64,000 nucleotides of DNA from Pseudonocardia ammonioxydans (GTDB taxonomy: Bacteria; Actinomycetota; Actinomycetes; Mycobacteriales; Pseudonocardiaceae), in contig NZ_FOUY01000002.1 in assembly GCF_900115005.1 (NCBI RefSeq), positions 310,001 through 374,000 on the forward strand, given 5' to 3'. This document shows positions 8,436-17,526 of the stretch, piece after piece. The position numbers were made by a program, and so were the translations under genes. A model generated the notes under the pieces. That model was not told where the DNA came from. It was given only the letters and a program-made list of their open reading frames with translations, and searched no databases. The stretch's first letter is position 1; each line of letters opens with the position of its first letter.

Positions 8436-9299
8436 TCAACGACCGGCGGGCGGGCGGCCCGGCGCACCGCGCCGCGGGCCGGTGTTGCGGCGGACCGGGC
8501 GGGGTGCGGGGCCCTGCTGGCAGCGCGGGCACCAGTAGGTCACCCGCGCGTAGGGCGGTTCGCCCTGGTCCGCGGTCCGGATCCGGGCCCCGCAGCGCCG
8601 GCACGGCCGCCCCGCCCGCTCGAACACCCAGTGCGCCTCCCCGGCCGCGAGCGACCCGGTCGTGGTCTGCTCCGGACGGTCCTTGTTGGACGACAGCAGC
8701 CGGTGCGACAAGGCGATCACCCTCGGCAGATCCCCGGCCTCGCGCACCGGGACCCACGGCGTCAGTCCGAGCAGGAAACAGATGTCGTTGCGGTAGAGGT
8801 TCCCCAGCCCGGCCATGACCCGCTGTTCCAGCAGCACGAGCCCGAGCTGGTGGTCGGCGCGGGCGGACATGCGGCGCAGCGCCTCGGCCGCGTGCTCCTC
8901 GCCCCAGGCCGGGTCGAGCAGGTCGGGCCCGAGGTGACCCACGAGGGTGTGCTCGTCGGCGGTCGGCAGCAGCTCCAGGTCGTGCAGGGCGAACCCGACC
9001 GCGACCCGGTCCGCGGTCTCCAGCACGGCGCGTGCCTCGTGCGCGGGCCGGCGCCAGCGCATCCCGGGACGGTAGAGGTGCCAGGCGCCGTCCATGCGGA
9101 AGTGGCTGTGCAGGCTGCGACCGTCGTCGAAGCGGGTGAACAGGTGCTTGCCGACCGGGACCACGGCACCGACGGTGGACCCGGCCAGGTCGTGCTGCAC
9201 CAGCCTCGGGTGCCGGAGCTCCCCGCGGACGAGCCGCTGCCCGGCCAGCGCCGTGTGCAGCCGCTTGCCGGCCAGGTACACGGTGTCTCCCTCGGGCAC
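8436..9299 (-). CDS. Fpg/Nei-family DNA glycosylase (Nei2-like)
   Basis: Base-excision repair glycosylase/AP lyase, 287 aa. The GTG at 9299 puts the catalytic N-terminus in place: after Met removal, Pro2-Glu3 (PEGDTVYLAGKRL). The helix-two-turn-helix region (VMAGLGNLYRNDICFL) is conserved. The C-terminal zinc finger is CRRCG ... YWCPRC. Compared with MutM, the lesion-recognition loop looks Nei-like, so oxidised pyrimidines are the likely substrate, as for mycobacterial Nei2. It is not in the matching place in mycobacteria. The longer open frame upstream overlaps the DoxX-like gene and is not used. Confidence 0.88.
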   Translation of the reverse strand: MPEGDTVYLAGKRLHTALAGQRLVRGELRHPRLVQHDLAGSTVGAVVPVGKHLFTRFDDGRSLHSHFRMDGAWHLYRPGMRWRRPAHEARAVLETADRVAVGFALHDLELLPTADEHTLVGHLGPDLLDPAWGEEHAAEALRRMSARADHQLGLVLLEQRVMAGLGNLYRNDICFLLGLTPWVPVREAGDLPRVIALSHRLLSSNKDRPEQTTTGSLAAGEAHWVFERAGRPCRRCGARIRTADQGEPPYARVTYWCPRCQQGPAPRPVRRNTGPRRGAPGRPPAGR

Positions 9300-9309
9300 G
9301 CCGGTGACG

Positions 9310-9738
9310 CTACCCGCGCGCGGGCACCCGGTCCGCCGATCGCGCCGGGCGGACGCGCGCGATCCGCAGCGCCCACAGCACCAGCGGGACCTGCAGCGGG
9401 AGCCGCCCCCAGGCGATCGCGCGGTACACCGGCGGCTTGCGCTGCCACTGCAGTGCCATCGACACGTTCGCCGGGAACACCGCCGCGAACAGGGCGGTCG
9501 CGGCCCAGCCGCCGGCCCGCCGGGTCCGCGGCCAGGCGAGCGCCGCGGCCACCGCGCCCTCGGCGGCACCGGACGCGTACGTCCAGAACCGCGGCTCACC
9601 CGGCAGGGACTCCGGCACGATCGAGTCGAACGGTTCCGGCCGCACCACGTGCAGGACGGCGGCGGTGCCGAGCAGGCCGGCCAGGGCGTGGGCCGTACGG
9701 CGGTCGCGACGGGTGCGGTCGGGGGAGCGGCGGATCAT
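9310..9738 (-). CDS. DoxX-like small membrane protein
   Basis: A 142-aa membrane protein with about four hydrophobic segments (HALAGLLGTAAVLHVV, ASGAAEGAVAAALAW, GGWAATALFAAVFPANVSMAL, LPLQVPLVLWALRIA). The pattern FPANVSMALQWQ and overall size resemble the DoxX/SURF4-like family. The ATG at 9738 is preferred over an upstream in-frame ATG because it begins right at the family's N-terminus. It lies 10 nt upstream of the Nei-type glycosylase on the same strand and may share its transcript. No specific function can be assigned. Confidence 0.65.
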   Translation of the reverse strand: MIRRSPDRTRRDRRTAHALAGLLGTAAVLHVVRPEPFDSIVPESLPGEPRFWTYASGAAEGAVAAALAWPRTRRAGGWAATALFAAVFPANVSMALQWQRKPPVYRAIAWGRLPLQVPLVLWALRIARVRPARSADRVPARG

Positions 9739-9922
9739 GCCCCGGATCGTGCCATCCGGGTGCGGCGAGCGCCGGGCGTCGGCGGCCACGGGCACTCGAC
9801 CCGACGCCCCGCCTCACCGAACGCCTCCCGGCCCCGCCGCCCCGCCGGGCCTGGCGCCGTGCCGGCCCGCCGGGCGTGTCGCCGTGCCGGGCCGGGCGCA
9901 CCGCCCGCCGGACCCGCCGGCG

Positions 9923-12900
9923 TCAGGCCCGCAACCGCAGGCCCTTCGGCGTCACCCGGAACCCGGCCTCGGTGAGCACCGCGGACAGCTCCGAGGCCAG
10001 CGAGTCCTGCCCGTCGGCACGTTCCACGGCGAGCGAACCCAGCCAGCCCTCGTGCACGGCACCGGCCAAGGCCTCGGCCCCGGCCCGCAGCTCGTCGCGA
10101 TCGGTGGTGAACGAGAGCAGCGACTTGCCGCCCCGCTCGACGTACAGCGCAGGTGCACCGTCCACCACGGTCACGAGCGCGCCGGCCTTCCGCCCGGGCC
10201 GGTGCCGGGTCTCACCGACGGTGTCGGGCCAGGGCAGCGCCGCGCCGTACGGCTGGGCCGGATCGGCAGCGGCGAGCACGACCCGAGTCAGCGACCGCCA
10301 GGCGTCCCCGGCGCTGCGCGGCCCGCGGCCCGCGCCCCCGCCGTCGAACTCGTCGTGCCGGCCCGCACCGGAGCCGGGGAACATGCCGGGCCGGCGCAGG
10401 TCGTCGGGCACGGCGTCCTCGGGCACGGCGTCCTCGGGCACGGCGTCCTCGGGCAGGGCGTGATCGGGCGCGGCGTGACCGGGCACATCGCGGTCGGACA
10501 CGGCGCCGTACGGCCGGTCGCCGTACCGGTCGTCGCGTACCGGGCCGTCGGTACCGGCCAGCGCCCGGACCCGGTCGATCGCACCGGGCACCGCGAACTG
10601 CGCGGCCCCGAGACCGTCGACGATGTAGCCGCGCCGGCACCGCCCGGACTCCTCCATCGCGCGCAGCACCTTGTAGACGCCCGCGAACCCGCCGGTCACC
10701 CGCTCGGTGCCGAGCGCCCCGCGGGTCAGGACGCCGTGCCGTTCGAGGAAGGCCTCGGCCGCCGCGTGTGCCCGGCGCGTGGGGTCCGGCTCCCGCGGCA
10801 CCGCGACCGACCAGCGCCCGCCCACCGACGGCGGCCCGGTCCGGCTCGGCATCGCCGGCCGACCGGCCCGGAGCTGGGCGTAGCGGCCGCGCGGCGCCCG
10901 GCGGCCCGTGCGGTGCGCCCCGCCCTGGCGGCCGGCGCCGCCGCGCCGGCTCCCGCCCCCGGACAACCGGGCCCGCAGCGGGCCGAGGGTGTCATTGCTC
11001 AGCGCCCCGGCCCACACCAGGTCCCAGACCGCGGCGACCACGTCGTCGTCGCCGGGGACGGGTTCGTCCTGCTCCTTGAGCAGCTGGCCGGCCCGGGTGG
11101 CGAGCTCCCGGAAGAACAGCGCCCCGCCCGCCTGCCCGGCGGCGAGATCCGGGTCGGTCAGCGCCGCCTGGTCGGTGAGCCCGAGCGCGGCGAGCACCGC
11201 GGCGTGCAGCGGGGTGCCCGCGGTGTCCAGGTCGGGCGCGGGCAGCAGCAGGTCGGCGACATCGGCCGGGGCCAGCGCCAGCCAGCCGTCCTGGCCGGCG
11301 AGTGCACCGCAGCCGACCCAGGTCACCTCACCGGCCGCGGTCAGCTCGTCGAGCAGCGCCGGGGTGTAACCGGGCAGCCGCGCGGGCAGGATCAGCGACT
11401 CGACGGCGCTCGCGGGCAGCGGTGCCCCGGCCAGCTGCTCCACCACACCCAGCACGTCGTCGGCGCCGGGCGCCCGCCGGACCCGCCCGCGACGGTCGGA
11501 ACCGGCGTGCACCTGCACCCCCTGCCAGGCGGGCAGGAACCGGCCCAGTGCGCGCTGCTCCACCGGCTCGACCTCGTGGCGCAGTTTCGCCAGCGACGCC
11601 CGCCGCAGCCGGCGCAGCACCTCGGCGTCGCAGTACTCGGTCTCGCTGCGCACCCCGGCCGGCACCGCCACCTGCGGGCGCAGCTCGCCCTTGACGAGCC
11701 GGCCGGTCCCGGTGAGCCGGTCCAGCACGCCGGTGACCACGGCGACGCCGAGCCCGAAGCGGGTGGCGCACTCGGCCGCCGTGAACGGGCCGTGCGTGCG
11801 CCCGTAGCGCAGCACCAGGTCCCCGAGCGGGTCCGGTACCGGCTCGGTGAACGCCTCCGGCACGCCGACGGGCAGTGCCGCGCCGAGCGCGTCGCGGATG
11901 CGGCCGGCGTCCTCGATCGCGATGAACCGCTCGGCACCGGCGATCCGGACCCGCAGCGCCCGCCGGGTGCGTTCCAGCTCGGCGAACCAGGCCGGGTCGA
12001 CACCCCGGGCCCGGCCCTCGTCCTCGGACAGGTCGCCGACGAACCGGAGCAGGTCGGCGGCCCCCTCCGTGTCCCGCGCGCGCCGTTCCGGGTCGGTGCG
12101 TTGCAGCTGGGCCTCGATCTCGGCGAGCACCTCGGGATCGAGCAGTTCCCGGATCGCCTCCGAGCCGAGCAGCTCGGCGAGCAGCGTCGAGTCCAGCGAG
12201 AGTGCCGCCGCCCGCCGCTCGGCCAGCGGGGCGTCGGCCTCGTACAGGAACATCCCGACGTAGCCGAACAGCAGGCTGCGCGCGAACGGCGACGGCTGCG
12301 GCGTCTCGATCTCGGTGACCTTCACCCGGCGTGCGCCGACGTCGCTCATGAGCTCGCGCAGTCCGGGCAGGTCGTAGACGTCCTGCACGCACTCGCGCAT
12401 CGCCTCGAGCGTGATCGGGAACTGCTCGAACTTCCCGGCCACCGACAGCAGCTGGGCCGAGCGCTGGCGCTGCTGCCACAGCGGGCTGCGCCGGCGCGGG
12501 TCGCGGCGGGGGAGCAGCAGCGCCCGGGCCGCGCACTCGCGGAACCGGGACGCGTAGAGCGCCGAGTTCCCCAGCTCCGCCACGACGATCTGCTCGATCT
12601 CGCCCGGCTCGAGCAGCACGTCCTCGGCGGTCGGGACCACCTCGGCCCCCGCGTCGTCGACGGCGTCGGGCAGCCGGAGCACGATCCCGTCGTCGGCCCC
12701 GGACGCGCTGACCTCCACGCCGCGCCGCTCCCGCATCCGGGCCGCGATCGCCAGCGCCCACGGCCCGTTGACCTGCGCGCCGAACGGCGAGTGCACCACC
12801 AGGCGCCAGTCACCGAGCTCGTCACGGAAACGTTCCACCAGGATCGTCCGGTCGCTCGGCACGTGCCGCGTCGACTCGCGCTGCTCGCGCAGGTAGGACA

Positions 12901-14935
12901 GCAGGTTGTCGCAGGCCCACTCGTCGAGCCCGGCGGCCGCGGCGCGCTCGCGCGCGGCCTCCTCGGCGAGTCCGGACATCTCCCGGACGAACGCGCCGAC
13001 CGCGCGACCCAGCTCGAGCGGCCGGCCGATCGACTCGCCCTTCCAGAAGGGCATCCGGGCCGGGACCCCGGGCGCCGGGGTGACGATCACGCGGTCGTGG
13101 GTGATGTCCTCGACCCGCCACGACGACGTCCCCAGCAGGAACGTGTCACCGACCCGGGACTCGTAAACCATCTCCTCGTCGAGCTCACCGACCCGCGAGC
13201 CCGCCCCGTCGGCACCGCCCGGCGTCATCACGGTGAACAGGCCGCGGTCCGGGATCGTCCCGCCGGAGGTCACCGCGAGCCGCTGCGCGCCGGGCCGGCC
13301 GCGCAGCTCGTCGGTCACCCGGTCCCAGGTGATCCGGGCGCGCAGCTCGCCGAACTCCTCCGACGGGTAGCGCCCGGCGAGCATGTCGAGCACCGAGTGC
13401 AGCGCCGAGTCCGGCAGCGCCGCGAACGGCGCCGCCCGGCGGACCGTGGCGGCCAGTTCCGGCAGCGACCACGGCTCCATCGCGACCATGGCCACGATCT
13501 GCTGAGCGAGGACGTCGAGCGGGTTGCGCGGGTAGCGGGTCGACTCGATCGACCCGGCCGTCATCCGCTCCGCGACGACCGCACAGGATACCAGGTCACC
13601 GCGGAACTTCGGGAACACCACGCCCTCGGACACCGCCCCGACCTGGTGCCCGGCCCGGCCGACCCGCTGCAGCCCGGACGCGACCGACGGTGGTGCCTCC
13701 ACCTGCACCACGAGGTCGACCGCGCCCATGTCGATCCCGAGTTCCAGACTGGACGTGGCGATCACACAGGGCAGGACCCCGGACTTCAGCTCCTCCTCGA
13801 CCAGGGTGCGCTGGTCGCGCGACATCGACCCGTGGTGGGCCTTCGCCACCGCGGCCGGTGCGCCACCGCCGACCCCGGACTGGCCGACGGCCTCGGCCGG
13901 GAACGCGGCCGGTCCGGTGGGCGCGGCCCCGTCCTCGGCGGCCACCTTGTGTTCGGCCGCCTCGTGCTCGGCAGCGGCCTGCTCGGCGGTGGCCTGGTCG
14001 GCAGCCAGCTCGTTGAGCCGGGAGGTCAGCCGCTCCGCGAGCCGGCGGGAGTTGGCGAACACGATCGTCGAGCGGTGCTCGCGGACCAGCCCGAGCAGCC
14101 GTTCCTCGACCGCGGGCCAGATCGACGGCCTCTGCGCGGTACCCGCGGCCGACCCGACGACCTCCTCGTCGGTGCCACCGGGCGCGGGCCGCTCGTCGAG
14201 CGCGGCGAGGTCCGGCACCGGGACCTGGACCTCGACCTGCAGCGTCTTCGGTGTGCTCGGCTGGACGACCTCCACCGGCCGGGTGCCGGACAGGAACGTC
14301 GACACCTCGTCGACCGGCCGGACGGTCGCGGACAGCCCGATCCGCTGCGGTGCGGACCCGGTGATCTCCTCCAGGCGCTCCAGTGACAGCGCCAGGTGCG
14401 CGCCACGCTTGGTGCCTGCGACGGCGTGCACCTCGTCCACGATGACCGTCGACACCCCGCGCAGCGACTCCCGCGCCGCCGAGGTGAGCAGCAGGAACAG
14501 CGACTCCGGGGTCGTGACCAGCACGTCCGGCGGGGTCCGCTGGAACTGCCTGCGCTCGTCGGCCGGGGTGTCGCCGGTCCGCATCCCGACGGTGATGTCG
14601 GGGACCGGCTCACCGAGGCGCTGGGCGGCCTGCCGGATTCCGGTCAGCGGCGAGCGCAGGTTGCGCTGCACGTCGACGGCCAGCGCCTTGAGCGGCGAGA
14701 CGTAGAGGACCCGGCAGCGCCGCGTCGGTTCCTCCGGCGGCGGGTCCGCGGCGAGCCGGTCGAGTGCCCACAGGAACGCCGCGAGCGTCTTCCCGGAACC
14801 TGTCGGGGCCACGACCAGGGCGTTGCGCCCGTTCTGCGTGGCCGTCCACGCGCCCTCCTGGGCGGCCGTCGGCGCGGCGAAGGCGCCCTCGAACCACTGG
14901 CGGGTGGCGGGCGAGAAGCCGTCGAGTGCGCTCAC
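9923..14935 (-). CDS. lhr: Large ATP-dependent helicase Lhr
   Basis: Superfamily 2 helicase, 1,670 aa, the long Lhr form known from mycobacteria. Motif I is APTGSGKT near residue 45, motif II is DEVH (VIVDEVHAVAG) near 170, motif III SAT (GLSATVRPV), and motif VI QRVGRAGHQ near 430. These are followed by the winged-helix and Lhr-specific domains and a very long C-terminal extension with the DUF-type Lhr tail. It translocates 3'-5' on single-stranded DNA and is linked to DNA damage survival. Starts GTG 14959, ATG 14947/14944 and GTG 14935 are possible; 14935 begins right before the conserved LDGFSPATRQWF. An in-frame 15-nt repeat inserts PEDAV units about residue 1,490. Confidence 0.93.
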   Translation of the reverse strand: MSALDGFSPATRQWFEGAFAAPTAAQEGAWTATQNGRNALVVAPTGSGKTLAAFLWALDRLAADPPPEEPTRRCRVLYVSPLKALAVDVQRNLRSPLTGIRQAAQRLGEPVPDITVGMRTGDTPADERRQFQRTPPDVLVTTPESLFLLLTSAARESLRGVSTVIVDEVHAVAGTKRGAHLALSLERLEEITGSAPQRIGLSATVRPVDEVSTFLSGTRPVEVVQPSTPKTLQVEVQVPVPDLAALDERPAPGGTDEEVVGSAAGTAQRPSIWPAVEERLLGLVREHRSTIVFANSRRLAERLTSRLNELAADQATAEQAAAEHEAAEHKVAAEDGAAPTGPAAFPAEAVGQSGVGGGAPAAVAKAHHGSMSRDQRTLVEEELKSGVLPCVIATSSLELGIDMGAVDLVVQVEAPPSVASGLQRVGRAGHQVGAVSEGVVFPKFRGDLVSCAVVAERMTAGSIESTRYPRNPLDVLAQQIVAMVAMEPWSLPELAATVRRAAPFAALPDSALHSVLDMLAGRYPSEEFGELRARITWDRVTDELRGRPGAQRLAVTSGGTIPDRGLFTVMTPGGADGAGSRVGELDEEMVYESRVGDTFLLGTSSWRVEDITHDRVIVTPAPGVPARMPFWKGESIGRPLELGRAVGAFVREMSGLAEEAARERAAAAGLDEWACDNLLSYLREQRESTRHVPSDRTILVERFRDELGDWRLVVHSPFGAQVNGPWALAIAARMRERRGVEVSASGADDGIVLRLPDAVDDAGAEVVPTAEDVLLEPGEIEQIVVAELGNSALYASRFRECAARALLLPRRDPRRRSPLWQQRQRSAQLLSVAGKFEQFPITLEAMRECVQDVYDLPGLRELMSDVGARRVKVTEIETPQPSPFARSLLFGYVGMFLYEADAPLAERRAAALSLDSTLLAELLGSEAIRELLDPEVLAEIEAQLQRTDPERRARDTEGAADLLRFVGDLSEDEGRARGVDPAWFAELERTRRALRVRIAGAERFIAIEDAGRIRDALGAALPVGVPEAFTEPVPDPLGDLVLRYGRTHGPFTAAECATRFGLGVAVVTGVLDRLTGTGRLVKGELRPQVAVPAGVRSETEYCDAEVLRRLRRASLAKLRHEVEPVEQRALGRFLPAWQGVQVHAGSDRRGRVRRAPGADDVLGVVEQLAGAPLPASAVESLILPARLPGYTPALLDELTAAGEVTWVGCGALAGQDGWLALAPADVADLLLPAPDLDTAGTPLHAAVLAALGLTDQAALTDPDLAAGQAGGALFFRELATRAGQLLKEQDEPVPGDDDVVAAVWDLVWAGALSNDTLGPLRARLSGGGSRRGGAGRQGGAHRTGRRAPRGRYAQLRAGRPAMPSRTGPPSVGGRWSVAVPREPDPTRRAHAAAEAFLERHGVLTRGALGTERVTGGFAGVYKVLRAMEESGRCRRGYIVDGLGAAQFAVPGAIDRVRALAGTDGPVRDDRYGDRPYGAVSDRDVPGHAAPDHALPEDAVPEDAVPEDAVPDDLRRPGMFPGSGAGRHDEFDGGGAGRGPRSAGDAWRSLTRVVLAAADPAQPYGAALPWPDTVGETRHRPGRKAGALVTVVDGAPALYVERGGKSLLSFTTDRDELRAGAEALAGAVHEGWLGSLAVERADGQDSLASELSAVLTEAGFRVTPKGLRLRA
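10401..10475 (-). repeat. 15-nt in-frame tandem repeat inside lhr
   Basis: Five 15-nt units based on TCCTCGGGCACGGCG (plus strand) encode repeated PEDAV on the minus strand, in the C-terminal extension of Lhr. The two central units are identical and the outer ones diverged. The insert lies in a Asp/Gly/Pro-rich linker, not in a helicase motif. Confidence 0.85.
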
Positions 14936-14983
14936 GCCGACCATCATGCGGCGGGGCACCGACAGTTTCGCGTCGGCGGGCGC

Positions 14984-15508
14984 TCAGCTCCCGGTCCGGG
15001 CCCGGTCGGCGCCGGTGCGCGGCCAGATCTCGTCCGGGTCGTCGGCGGGGAACTCGGCGACCAGTCCCGCGACGGTCCAGACCATGGTGGCCAGGAAGTC
15101 CTCGCCGAGCGCCTCGACGTAGTGCGAGGTCTCCCGGGCGTTCTCCGGGTCGACCAGCGGTGTGACCGTGTAGCGGGCGCGGGCGGCGAAGCGCTTCCCG
15201 ACGTGGGCGGCGATCCAGGCCAGTGCCCGCTCGGCCGGGTCGTCGTGCTCGACCAGCGCGGTGCGGGCGGCGTCGTACCAGTCGGCGAGCACCAGGAACG
15301 CCAGCGACCAGCCGGGCGGGGTGGCGTCCTCGGGCACGTCCTGATCGACGGCGGTCAGCTGGGCGACGGCGAACCGGGCCGGGTCCGGCCCCGGTGCGGC
15401 GAGCGTCTCGCGGACCGCACCCTCGAGGACGTCGGACACCAGCCGGTAGGCGTCCTCGATGTCGGCGGCACCGTCACCACGGCCGCCCTCGGCCTTCCTG
15501 CGCGCCAT
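14984..15508 (-). CDS. Conserved hypothetical protein, lhr-adjacent
   Basis: A 174-aa soluble protein with no domain recognised. It is predicted mostly alpha-helical and acidic, with several Trp (PPGWSLAFLVLADWYDAARTAL, RALAWIAAHVGKRF) and a basic N-terminus (MARRKAEGGRG). The ATG at 15508 has a textbook GGAGGAG 5-6 nt upstream, which rejects the longer upstream frame. It ends about 50 nt before lhr on the same strand and could be its operon partner. Function not known. Confidence 0.65.
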   Translation of the reverse strand: MARRKAEGGRGDGAADIEDAYRLVSDVLEGAVRETLAAPGPDPARFAVAQLTAVDQDVPEDATPPGWSLAFLVLADWYDAARTALVEHDDPAERALAWIAAHVGKRFAARARYTVTPLVDPENARETSHYVEALGEDFLATMVWTVAGLVAEFPADDPDEIWPRTGADRARTGS

Positions 15509-15584
15509 CGACGCTCCTCCCTCGTGATCGGTCCGGCAGCCTAACGCGCTGGTGTCCCGGGCCCGGCCGGGGCAGCATCCGGGC

Positions 15585-16856
15585 GTGACCGAGCACCAGC
15601 ACGTCCAGGATCCCGCCCAGCCCCGCCTGCTGGCCGTGCTCGCCGCCGGCCAGGTGCTCGGCGGTACGGCGGTGGCGACCTCGATCGCGGTGAGCTCGCT
15701 GGTCGCGGCGCGCCTCTCCGGCTCGCCGGCGGTGGGTGGTGCCGCGTCGACGGCCATCGTGCTCGGGGCCGCCGGCGCGGCCGCGGTGGTGGCCCGGGTG
15801 GCCGAACGCCGCGGCCGCCGTCCGGCGCTGGCCGGTGGCTACCTGCTCGCGCTCGCCGGGGCGCTCGGTGCCGTCCTGGCGACCGAGGCGGGCAGTGCGT
15901 TCGCGCTGCTCGCGGCGTTGCTGCTGGTCGGATCCGGGACGGCGGTGGGGCTGGCCGCGCGGTACGCCGCGACCGATCTGGCGACGCCGGACCGGGCCGG
16001 GCGTGCCCTGGCGCTGGTGGTCTGGGCGACGACCGTGGGCGCGGTGGCCGGACCGAACCTGCTCGGCCCGCTGCAGTCCGCCGCGACCGGGCTCGGACTC
16101 GACCCGGCGACCGGCCCGTACCTGCTGTGCGCGGGTGCCTTCGCCGCCGCGGTACTGGTCAGCTGGCTGGGCCTGCGGCCGGACCCCCTATTCCGAGCCC
16201 GCGAACGGGCGGCCGCCCCGGGGCCGGGTGCCGTGGCGGAGCAGGGGACGGCACGGCCGTGGGCGACGCTGCGCGGCTCCCGCCCCGCCCTGATCGGCGC
16301 GGCCGGGATCGTGCTGGGTCACGCGGTGATGGTCGGGCTGATGTCGATGACGCCGGTGCACATGGACCACGGAGGTGCCGCGCTGACCGTCGTCGGTCTG
16401 GTCATCAGCCTGCACATCGCCGGGATGTACGCGCTGAGCCCGGTGTTCGGCTGGCTGGCCGACCGGGTGGGCGCGGGCCGGGTGCTGGCGTCGGCGGCGG
16501 TGCTGCTCCTCGTGGCCGGCGTGCTCTGCGCGCTGGCCGCGCCGACCGCGACCGTGCTGCTCACCTGTGCGCTGGTCCTGCTCGGGCTGGGCTGGTCGGC
16601 CGCGCTGGTGGGCGGGTCCGCGCTGCTGACGGCGTCGGTGCCGGTGGCCGACCGCCCACGGGTGCAGGGGACGGTGGACGTGGCGATGAACCTCGGCGGC
16701 GCCGCGGCCGGCATCGTGGCCGGGGTGCTGGTGACGGTGACGTCCTACGCGGTGCTCGGGGTCGTCGCGGTGGTGGTCACGGCGTTGTTCCTGCCGGTGG
16801 TGCTGCCGCTCGCCCGTCCGGCGGGCTCCCGGCCCGCGGCGAGCCCGGCCGGCTGA
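15585..16856 (+). CDS. MFS transporter, probable drug exporter
   Basis: Major facilitator superfamily protein of 423 aa with about 12 hydrophobic segments in two halves. The central loop (about residues 195-225) separates them (RERAAAPGPGAVAEQ), and the loop between helices 2 and 3 carries basic residues (ARVAERRGRRPAL), as in the MFS signature. The second half has a similar loop (FGWLADRVGAGRVL). No substrate can be read from sequence; single-component exporters of this type usually carry drugs or sugars. The GTG at 15585 is the likeliest start, although no clear Shine-Dalgarno precedes it. It is convergent with the small gene at 16911. Confidence 0.8.
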   Translation: MTEHQHVQDPAQPRLLAVLAAGQVLGGTAVATSIAVSSLVAARLSGSPAVGGAASTAIVLGAAGAAAVVARVAERRGRRPALAGGYLLALAGALGAVLATEAGSAFALLAALLLVGSGTAVGLAARYAATDLATPDRAGRALALVVWATTVGAVAGPNLLGPLQSAATGLGLDPATGPYLLCAGAFAAAVLVSWLGLRPDPLFRARERAAAPGPGAVAEQGTARPWATLRGSRPALIGAAGIVLGHAVMVGLMSMTPVHMDHGGAALTVVGLVISLHIAGMYALSPVFGWLADRVGAGRVLASAAVLLLVAGVLCALAAPTATVLLTCALVLLGLGWSAALVGGSALLTASVPVADRPRVQGTVDVAMNLGGAAAGIVAGVLVTVTSYAVLGVVAVVVTALFLPVVLPLARPAGSRPAASPAG

Positions 16857-16910
16857 CCGGCGGCCCTGCGGCGGAGCCGGCGGTGCTGCGGCGGTCGCGG
16901 CCGGGACCGC

Positions 16911-17072
16911 TCAGCGCTTGCGCTGGTGGTACCACCAGCGCACCAGCACGGCCAGCGCGGAGAGCAGCGCCAGCAGCGAGACGATCTGCCAGGCCAGCGG
17001 GGACCCGATCCCGGTGGTCGCGAGGACCTCGTCGGCGACGTCGACGGGCGCGGCGGCCAGCAGTCCGGACAT
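16911..17072 (-). CDS. Micro-protein with LATTG motif and membrane anchor
   Basis: A 53-aa protein: 18 residues (MSGLLAAAPVDVADEVLA), then LATTG, a 20-residue hydrophobic helix (WQIVSLLALLSALAVLV) and a basic tail (RWWYHQRKR). This is the layout of a sortase cell-wall sorting signal, and LAXTG is the motif of class E sortases in actinobacteria (family knowledge). The mature part would be very short, so it may be a truncated surface protein, a tiny anchor or a plain membrane peptide. ATG 17072 sits 7 nt after a minus-strand TAGGAT (17085-17080), fitting a leaderless start; ATG 17081 overlaps that hexamer. It is divergent from DUF3046. Confidence 0.6.
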   Translation of the reverse strand: MSGLLAAAPVDVADEVLATTGIGSPLAWQIVSLLALLSALAVLVRWWYHQRKR

Positions 17073-17135
17073 ATGCCCCATCCTACCGACCGCGGGGCGG
17101 TTGTGGGCCCGGACCGCGCACCCCGATGGGGCGTC

Positions 17136-17141
17136 TACCCT
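17136..17141 (+). promoter_or_regulatory. -10 element for leaderless DUF3046 gene
   Basis: TACCCT ends 6 nt before the GTG of the DUF3046 gene. The divergent TAGGAT for the LATTG gene lies only about 50 nt away, so the two promoters are back to back. Confidence 0.6.
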
Positions 17142-17147
17142 CGCGGC

Positions 17148-17342
17148 GTGCGACTGAGCCACTTCCGGGAGCTGATGGAGGGCGAGTTCGGACCGATGCG
17201 GGCGTCGTCGCTGTCTCGCGACCACGTGTTCGCCGAGCTGGACGGGCAGACCGTCGAGGAGGCGATCGAGTCCGGGGCCGACCTGCGCCGGATCTGGCGC
17301 GCGGTCTGCGAGGCCTACGAGGTCCCGCCCGCCCGCCGCTGA
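17148..17342 (+). CDS. DUF3046 protein (Rv2738c-like)
   Basis: A 64-aa protein of the DUF3046 family, found almost only in actinobacteria just upstream of recA. Conserved elements are RLSHFRELMEGEFG at the N-terminus, SLSRDHVFAELDGQTVEEAIESG in the middle and IWRAVCEAYEVP near the end. The mycobacterial counterpart is Rv2738c, next to recA there too. No biochemical role is established to my knowledge. The GTG start lies 6 nt after TACCCT, consistent with a leaderless message separate from recA. Confidence 0.85.
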   Translation: MRLSHFRELMEGEFGPMRASSLSRDHVFAELDGQTVEEAIESGADLRRIWRAVCEAYEVPPARR

Positions 17343-17437
17343 CCCGGCTGCTGACCGGGGGGCGGTCGGGGAGAGCGGGGCGGGGGGGCGACCGCTCGGC
17401 TCCCCGCGACGCCCGGTCGGCGTGTCGTGCTGTCGGA

Positions 17438-17453
17438 TCGAACGCGTGTTCGT
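17438..17453 (+). promoter_or_regulatory. LexA SOS box upstream of recA
   Basis: TCGAACGCGTGTTCGT matches the actinobacterial SOS box TCGAAC-N4-GTTCGA at 15 of 16 positions counting the spacer as free. A TANNNT hexamer (TAGTGT, 17455-17460) begins one nucleotide after it, so LexA would occlude this promoter. This corresponds to the upstream LexA-dependent recA promoter of mycobacteria. Confidence 0.85.
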
Positions 17454-17454
17454 C

Positions 17455-17460
17455 TAGTGT
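17455..17460 (+). promoter_or_regulatory. -10 element of LexA-controlled recA promoter
   Basis: TAGTGT fits TANNNT and directly follows the SOS box. Predicted start near 17467, giving a leader of about 146 nt before the recA ATG. Confidence 0.55.
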
Positions 17461-17526
17461 CCCGGGTGGGACACGGCGCTGCACAACCCGACGAGTTGTC
17501 CACAGGCGTCGATCCGGTCGCCGAAA

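Noticed and set aside
9437-14386. 1,649-codon plus-strand frame opposite lhr
   Set aside because: Mirror of the lhr coding frame in a very GC-rich genome; the minus strand has all helicase motifs.
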